In this document: positions 7,364 to 10,869 of the stretch, one piece after another | Layout of the letters: the number at the start of each line of letters is the position of its first letter | Position numbering within the stretch: the first letter of the stretch is position 1 | NCBI GenBank assembly: GCA_013824055.1 | Contig: PNNE01000293.1 | Location: forward strand, 1 to 10,869 | DNA length: 10,869 nt | Reading direction: 5' to 3' | Origin: Rhodobacter sp. | Lineage (GTDB): Bacteria > Pseudomonadota > Alphaproteobacteria > Rhodobacterales > Rhodobacteraceae | Notes under the pieces: generated by a model | The model's input: only the letters and a program-made list of their open reading frames with translations | What the model was told of the DNA's origin: nothing | The model's database searches: none | Made by a program: the position numbers and the translations under genes

Positions 7364-7577
7364 CAGCTTCTCCCTGTGGTTGGCTTCGTATCATAGGCGT
7401 TGCAGCCGTCCGGGGAAAGCCCTGCGCCCTTCCGCCGCGCCAGGTTGCACGCCGGGACGCCAGCCAGGGCGCCAATCTGCCCGCGCCGGCCTGCCGATCA
7501 CGCCGAATTGTCCGTTGCCACCGACAGTCCGGCCCCGCTACACCGGGCCGAGGCGCCTGACCAGAACGGAGACCCCC
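7364..7577. promoter_or_regulatory. Divergent promoter region between ccmF and arginase
   Basis: This 214-bp gap must carry the start signals of both genes. Toward ccmF the best -10 is TATGAT on the reverse strand (7395-7390), with only a weak -35 (TTTCCC, 7418-7413). Toward arginase, TTGCCA (7515-7520) and TACACC (7539-7544) are spaced 18 bp apart, with a CGGCCC/GGGCCG stem (7530-7535, 7545-7550) across the likely start. None of these is strong. I see no coding sequence in the gap and no clear operator. Confidence 0.35.
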
Positions 7578-8501
7578 ATGCCCAAGACCATCCTGATCGG
7601 CGCCCCCATCGACACCGGACAGAAGCACCCCGGCTGCCTGATGGGCCCGGCCGCCTACCGCGTCGCCGGAATCGCCCGCGAGGTCAGCGCCGAAGGTCAT
7701 GGGGTCGAGGATTGGGGCGACCTCGTGCTGCCTGCGCTGAAGCCCGTCACCTGCGCAAATCCTGTCGTGCACGATCTGCCCGAAACCGTCGCCTGGGCCG
7801 AGATCCTGATGGACCGCGTCGACGACGCCCTCAGCCAGGGCGGCTTTCCGATCATCATGGGGGGCGATCATTCACTGGCACTTGGCTCTGCCGCCGGGGC
7901 CGCAGCCTTCGCTGCCCGCCAGGACCGGCCCCTGTTCCTGCTGTGGCTGGATGCACATTCCGACTTCCACACGCCGCTGACCACCACATCCGGCAACCTG
8001 CACGGCACGCCCCTTGCCTATATCGCGGGCCGCGACGGCTTTGACGCCTTTCCGCCCTTCCCCTCGCCGGTGCCCGCCCGCCGGATCTGCATGTTCGGCA
8101 TCCGCTCGGTCGATCCCGCCGAACAGGCCGCGATGCTGGAGCGGGACATCTTCATCAACGACATGCGGGTGATCGACGAGCGCGGCCTGGTCGCCCCGCT
8201 GCGAGAGTTCCTCGACCTGGTCCGGCGTGAGGGCGGGATGCTGCATGTCAGCCTTGATGTCGACTTTCTTGACCCTTCCATCGCCCCTGCGGTCGGCACC
8301 ACCGTTCCCGGCGGCGCGACCTTCCGCGAGGCGCATCTGGTGATGGAACTGCTGCACGAAAGCGGCCTTGTCACCTCGCTTGACCTGGTCGAGCTGAACC
8401 CCTTCCTCGACGACCGCGGCATGACGGCGCGGCTGATGGTCGATCTGGTCGGCTCGCTGATGGGCAAGAAGGTCTTCGACCGCCCGACCAGGGCCAAGTA
8501 G
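7578..8501 (+). CDS. rocF: Arginase
   Basis: Cytosolic binuclear Mn enzyme that splits L-arginine into ornithine and urea, a route to use arginine as nitrogen source. The 307-aa chain is family length. All six metal ligands are present: His98 (GGDHS), Asp125, His127 and Asp129 (DAHSD), and Asp227 and Asp229 (SLDVDFLDP). The substrate segment TTSGNLHG (136-143) has His142 at the place of the catalytic His141 of rat arginase, and Glu272 (LVELNP) matches the guanidinium-binding Glu. The SGNLHG segment favours arginase over agmatinase. The start at 7578 follows GGAG (7568-7571) by 6 nt; the longer frame upstream crosses the divergent promoter region. No ornithine-metabolising gene lies next to it, and no adjacent Lrp-type regulator is seen. 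Confidence 0.93.
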   Translation: MPKTILIGAPIDTGQKHPGCLMGPAAYRVAGIAREVSAEGHGVEDWGDLVLPALKPVTCANPVVHDLPETVAWAEILMDRVDDALSQGGFPIIMGGDHSLALGSAAGAAAFAARQDRPLFLLWLDAHSDFHTPLTTTSGNLHGTPLAYIAGRDGFDAFPPFPSPVPARRICMFGIRSVDPAEQAAMLERDIFINDMRVIDERGLVAPLREFLDLVRREGGMLHVSLDVDFLDPSIAPAVGTTVPGGATFREAHLVMELLHESGLVTSLDLVELNPFLDDRGMTARLMVDLVGSLMGKKVFDRPTRAK

Positions 8502-8548
8502 ACCGCCCCCGCGCATCCTGTTGACATCACAGCGAAAACCTGGGATTG

Positions 8549-8594
8549 GTGCAATGTATATACACCCCGTAGATGCATTGTGTCTATACCGACA
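8549..8594. promoter_or_regulatory. Cluster of AT-rich dyads, possible operator
   Basis: GTATATACAC (8556-8565) and GTGTCTATAC (8580-8589) form a 10-bp inverted repeat with one mismatch and a 14-bp spacer. The left arm contains the self-palindrome TGTATATACA (8555-8564). CAATG (8552-8556) pairs with CATTG (8576-8580), and TGTC/GACA (8581-8584, 8591-8594) flank the right arm. A TTGACA lies at 8521-8526 without a good -10 at normal spacing. The stretch is far more AT-rich than its surroundings and sits between two convergent gene ends, so its function is not clear. Confidence 0.4.
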
Positions 8595-8615
8595 ACATCC
8601 CTGGTTGCCCGCCGC

Positions 8616-8665
8616 GGATTGTTTCAGCAACGCCGCGCGACACTTCGGCGCAGCGGCAACAATCC
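8616..8665. terminator. Large hairpin between arginase and usg, possibly a bidirectional terminator
   Basis: GGATTGTT (8616-8623) pairs perfectly with AACAATCC (8658-8665). Inside, GC (8627-8628) pairs with GC (8653-8654), and CGCCG (8631-8635) with CGGCG (8646-8650), leaving a 10-nt loop. There is no T run on either side, so a standard intrinsic terminator is not shown. Its place between the ends of two convergent genes fits a two-way stop or an mRNA 3'-end stabiliser; a small structured RNA is another possibility. Confidence 0.45.
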
Positions 8666-8692
8666 CCGGCCAAACCCCTGACTGTCGACCAT

Positions 8693-8962
8693 TCAGTGGA
8701 TCTTGAACTCACCCACGACATTGCGCCACTCGCCCGGAGAGATCAGCTTGCGATGCGTGAAGCGCACCGAATGCAGCGGACCCTCGATCTCTTCCTGCCA
8801 GAATTCGATGAACTGGAACAGCTTGGGGTAATCGGGGGCCAGATCATAGTCCTGCCAGATGAAGCTGTTGAGAACGCTGCGATAATCCGGCATCCGGTAG
8901 TAAAGCTCGGCCGTGGTCAGGCCATAGCCCCGCAGCATCAGTTCCGTCTCGCGTCCGACCAT
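8693..8962 (-). CDS. usg: Usg family protein of unknown function
   Basis: The 89-aa product matches the small Usg family of alphaproteobacteria, named from a reading frame upstream of trpF in Caulobacter. It has no signal peptide, membrane segment or known catalytic motif. It is rich in aromatic residues, with YGLTTAELYYRMPDY at 13-27, FIWQDYDLAPDYPKL at 34-48 and FIEFWQEEIEGPLHSV at 51-66. The spread of conserved-looking Trp, Tyr and acidic residues suggests a folded soluble protein. The start at 8962 follows AAGGA by 8 nt; Met9 is a less likely start. It is a single gene divergent from gyrA and convergent with arginase, with no trp gene near, so context gives no function. Confidence 0.85.
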   Translation of the reverse strand: MVGRETELMLRGYGLTTAELYYRMPDYRSVLNSFIWQDYDLAPDYPKLFQFIEFWQEEIEGPLHSVRFTHRKLISPGEWRNVVGEFKIH

Positions 8963-8994
8963 TGCAACCGTCCTTTCTGCTGGTCCATGACGGA

Positions 8995-9022
8995 ATCATG
9001 ACAGTCCTTTGCTAAAAATCAA
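8995..9022 (-). promoter_or_regulatory. Probable usg promoter
   Basis: On the reverse strand TTGATT (9022-9017) and CATGAT (9000-8995) are spaced 16 bp apart, each matching four of six consensus bases. The start would be near 8988, about 25 nt before the usg start codon. CATGAC occurs twice on the forward strand at 8986-8991 and 8998-9003, 12 bp apart, over the -10 and start, which could be a regulator site. This is a consensus match only. Confidence 0.4.
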
Positions 9023-9079
9023 TGAAAACAGGATGTTGGCACTCATCCGCATTGGCTGCCAGTCGCACGCACCCCGCCA

Positions 9080-9109
9080 TTGCACCCCATAGCTAGGATG
9101 GTGTATCCT
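9080..9109 (+). promoter_or_regulatory. Probable gyrA promoter with a dyad over the -10
   Basis: TTGCAC (9080-9085) and TATCCT (9104-9109) are spaced 18 bp apart; each matches four of six consensus bases. Transcription would begin near 9116, before AAGGAAGG at 9135-9142. AGGAT (9095-9099) and ATCCT (9105-9109) make an inverted repeat with a 5-bp centre that covers the -10. gyr genes are commonly controlled by supercoiling through their promoters; whether the dyad matters is unknown. Confidence 0.45.
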
Positions 9110-9153
9110 TCGGCCTGCTAAATCTTGATCCCGCAAGGAAGGCGCGCGCCCTC

Positions 9154-10869
9154 ATGGCCGATACCCCGGAAGACACTGACAAGAAAGAAGAAAGCCCGGA
9201 GCGTCCCATCTGGCACGGACCCCAGGTCGACATCGCCGCCGAGATGAAGACCGCCTACCTCGACTACGCGATGAGCGTGATCGTCTCCCGCGCGATCCCC
9301 GACCTGCGCGACGGGCTGAAACCCGTCCACCGCCGCATCCTCTTTGCGATGCAGGAATCGGGCAACACCCACGACAAGCCCTATCGCAAGTCGGCCCGTC
9401 CGGTTGGCGACACGATGGGGAAATACCACCCCCACGGCGACAGCGCGATCTATGATGCGCTGGTGCGGATGGCGCAGCCGTTTTCCATGTCGCTGCCGCT
9501 GCTGGACGGCCAGGGCAACTTCGGCAGCATGGACGGCGACAACGCGGCCGCCATGCGCTACACCGAAGTGCGGATGGACAAGCCCGCCGCCTTCCTCCTG
9601 GCCGACATCGACAAGGAAACCGTCGATTTCCAGGACAACTACGATGGCAAGGACCGCGAACCGACGGTCCTGCCCGCCCGATTTCCCAACATGCTGGTCA
9701 ACGGCGCCGGCGGGATCGCGGTCGGCATGGCCACGAACATCCCGCCGCACAACCTGGGCGAGGTGATCGACGGCACGCTGGCGATGATCGAGAACCCCGA
9801 CATCAGCACGGAAGCGCTGATGGAGATCATCCCCGCCCCCGACTTTCCCACCGGCGGCCAGATCCTCGGTCGGTCCGGCGCGCGCAAGGCCTATCTGGAG
9901 GGGCGTGGCAGCGTCATCATCCGCGCCAAGACCCATATCGAGGAACTGCGCAAGGATCGCTGGGCCATCGTCATCGACGAGATTCCCTATCAGGTCAACA
10001 AGGCCACGATGATCGAGAAGATCGCCGAGCTGGTCCGCGAAAAGCGGGTCGAGGGGATCTCCAACATCGCCGACGAATCCGACCGGATCGGCGTCCGCGT
10101 GGTGATCGAGCTGAAGCGCGACGCGACACCGGACGTGGTGTTGAACCAGCTGTTCCGCTTTTCGGCGATGCAGGTTTCGTTCGGCTGCAACATGCTGGCC
10201 CTGAACGGCGGCCGCCCCGAGCAACTGACGCTGCGCGATTTTCTAAGCTATTTCATCACCTTCCGCGAAGAAGTTGTTGCGCGCCGCACCGCATACGAAC
10301 TGCGCCGCGCCCGCGAGCGCAGCCATGTGCTCTGCGGTCTGGCCGTGGCCGTGTCGAACGTGGACGAGGTGGTCGCCACCATCCGCGCCTCGGCCACCCC
10401 GGCGGACGCGCGCGAGCAGTTGATGACCCGGCGCTGGCCCGCCCACGAGATCGCGCCGTATATACGCCTGATCGACGACCCCTCGCATCCGATCAACGAG
10501 GACGGCACCTACAACCTCTCGGAAGTGCAGGCCCGCGCGATCCTGGACCTGCAACTGCAACGCCTGACCCAGCTTGGCGTCAAGACCATCACCGACGAGC
10601 TGGAACAGCTGGCCGCCAAGATCAAGGACTACCTCGACATCCTTGGCTCCCGCGACCGGATCATGGCGATCATCTCGGATGAACTCCGCGAGGTGAAGGC
10701 CCTGTTCGCCATCCCCCGCCGCACCGAGATCATGGACTGGTCCGGTGACATGGAGGACGAGGACCTGATCGAGCGCGAGGATATGGTCGTGACCATCACC
10801 TCGGGCGGCTACATCAAGCGCACCCCGCTGGCCGAATTCCGCGCCCAGAACCGCGGCGGCAAGGGCCTG
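9154..10869 (+). CDS. gyrA: DNA gyrase subunit A (5' part; gene continues past the window)
   Basis: Breakage-rejoining subunit of type IIA topoisomerase; with GyrB it introduces negative supercoils using ATP. The window holds codons 1-572 with no stop, so the rest, including most of the C-terminal beta-pinwheel DNA-wrapping domain, lies outside. After a charged 18-residue lead, the winged-helix and tower regions follow. Tyr136 in AAMRYTE is the DNA-linking tyrosine. The quinolone-resistance region reads HPHGDSAIYD with Ser97 and Asp101, the sensitive-type residues (E. coli Ser83 and Asp87). The coiled-coil region and the start of the C-terminal domain (VVTITSGGYIKRTPLAEF, from about 549) are seen. 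The ATG at 9154 lies 11 nt after AAGGAAGG, slightly long, but no other start is in frame nearby. It is divergent from usg. Confidence 0.97.
   Translation, partial: MADTPEDTDKKEESPERPIWHGPQVDIAAEMKTAYLDYAMSVIVSRAIPDLRDGLKPVHRRILFAMQESGNTHDKPYRKSARPVGDTMGKYHPHGDSAIYDALVRMAQPFSMSLPLLDGQGNFGSMDGDNAAAMRYTEVRMDKPAAFLLADIDKETVDFQDNYDGKDREPTVLPARFPNMLVNGAGGIAVGMATNIPPHNLGEVIDGTLAMIENPDISTEALMEIIPAPDFPTGGQILGRSGARKAYLEGRGSVIIRAKTHIEELRKDRWAIVIDEIPYQVNKATMIEKIAELVREKRVEGISNIADESDRIGVRVVIELKRDATPDVVLNQLFRFSAMQVSFGCNMLALNGGRPEQLTLRDFLSYFITFREEVVARRTAYELRRARERSHVLCGLAVAVSNVDEVVATIRASATPADAREQLMTRRWPAHEIAPYIRLIDDPSHPINEDGTYNLSEVQARAILDLQLQRLTQLGVKTITDELEQLAAKIKDYLDILGSRDRIMAIISDELREVKALFAIPRRTEIMDWSGDMEDEDLIEREDMVVTITSGGYIKRTPLAEFRAQNRGGKGL

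Noticed and set aside
5357..7396. Forward-strand reading frame of 679 codons opposite ccmF
   Set aside because: It is antisense to a full-length CcmF with all conserved histidines and the WWD motif; the product is Gln/His/Arg/Pro-rich with no domain.
6669..7871. Reverse-strand frame of 400 codons across ccmF and the arginase 5' half
   Set aside because: It crosses the divergent promoter region and overlaps two well-supported genes in wrong frames.
9421..9480. Quinolone-resistance substitution in GyrA
   Set aside because: Both key positions (Ser97, Asp101) carry the sensitive-type residues.

Overview
The window is high-GC DNA that reads as an ordinary chromosomal segment of an alphaproteobacterium, most likely of the Rhodobacteraceae/Paracoccaceae (Rhodobacter or Paracoccus relatives). 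The reasons are the protein sequences, a separate ccmF-ccmH pair without ccmG (as in the Rhodobacter ccl1-ccl2 arrangement), a Usg-family gene, which I know mainly from alphaproteobacteria, and short G/C palindromes of the type scattered through these genomes. There is no transposase, phage gene, CRISPR array, tRNA or rRNA.

Layout. At 1-48 is a rho-independent terminator for a gene outside the window. From 133 a forward branched-chain amino acid unit starts: a promoter, a 15-codon leader peptide with five consecutive Leu/Leu/Val/Ile/Val codons, a competing stem and a terminator hairpin (together a probable attenuator), then ilvB (313-2067) and ilvN (2135-2695), the two subunits of acetolactate synthase. 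Converging on ilvN, with only 5 bp between the stop codons, is a reverse-strand run that in transcription order is ccmF (7363-5393), ccmH (5396-4923), a repeat block, a paaG-like enoyl-CoA hydratase/isomerase gene (4741-3971) and a cyclopropane-fatty-acid synthase-family gene (3909-2701). CcmF and CcmH together form the heme-ligation module for c-type cytochromes, and their genes overlap by 4 nt. Divergent from ccmF is an arginase gene (7578-8501). Arginase converges with usg (8962-8693), and the 191 bp between them contain unusual dyads and a large hairpin. usg is divergent from gyrA (9154 onward, cut by the window end at codon 572).

No large new multi-gene system is present. The most notable points are non-coding or at gene edges: (1) the ilvBN attenuator; (2) two copies of a TAGGGTGGGC...GCCCACC palindrome, one supplying the ccmH stop codon and one inserted in frame in the ccmH signal-peptide region; (3) an 18-bp tandem array next to the first copy whose unit starts with the same 12 bases as that palindrome's left side; (4) a structured, locally AT-rich stretch between arginase and usg; (5) a Glu in place of the usual Asp metal ligand in the ThDP motif of IlvB.
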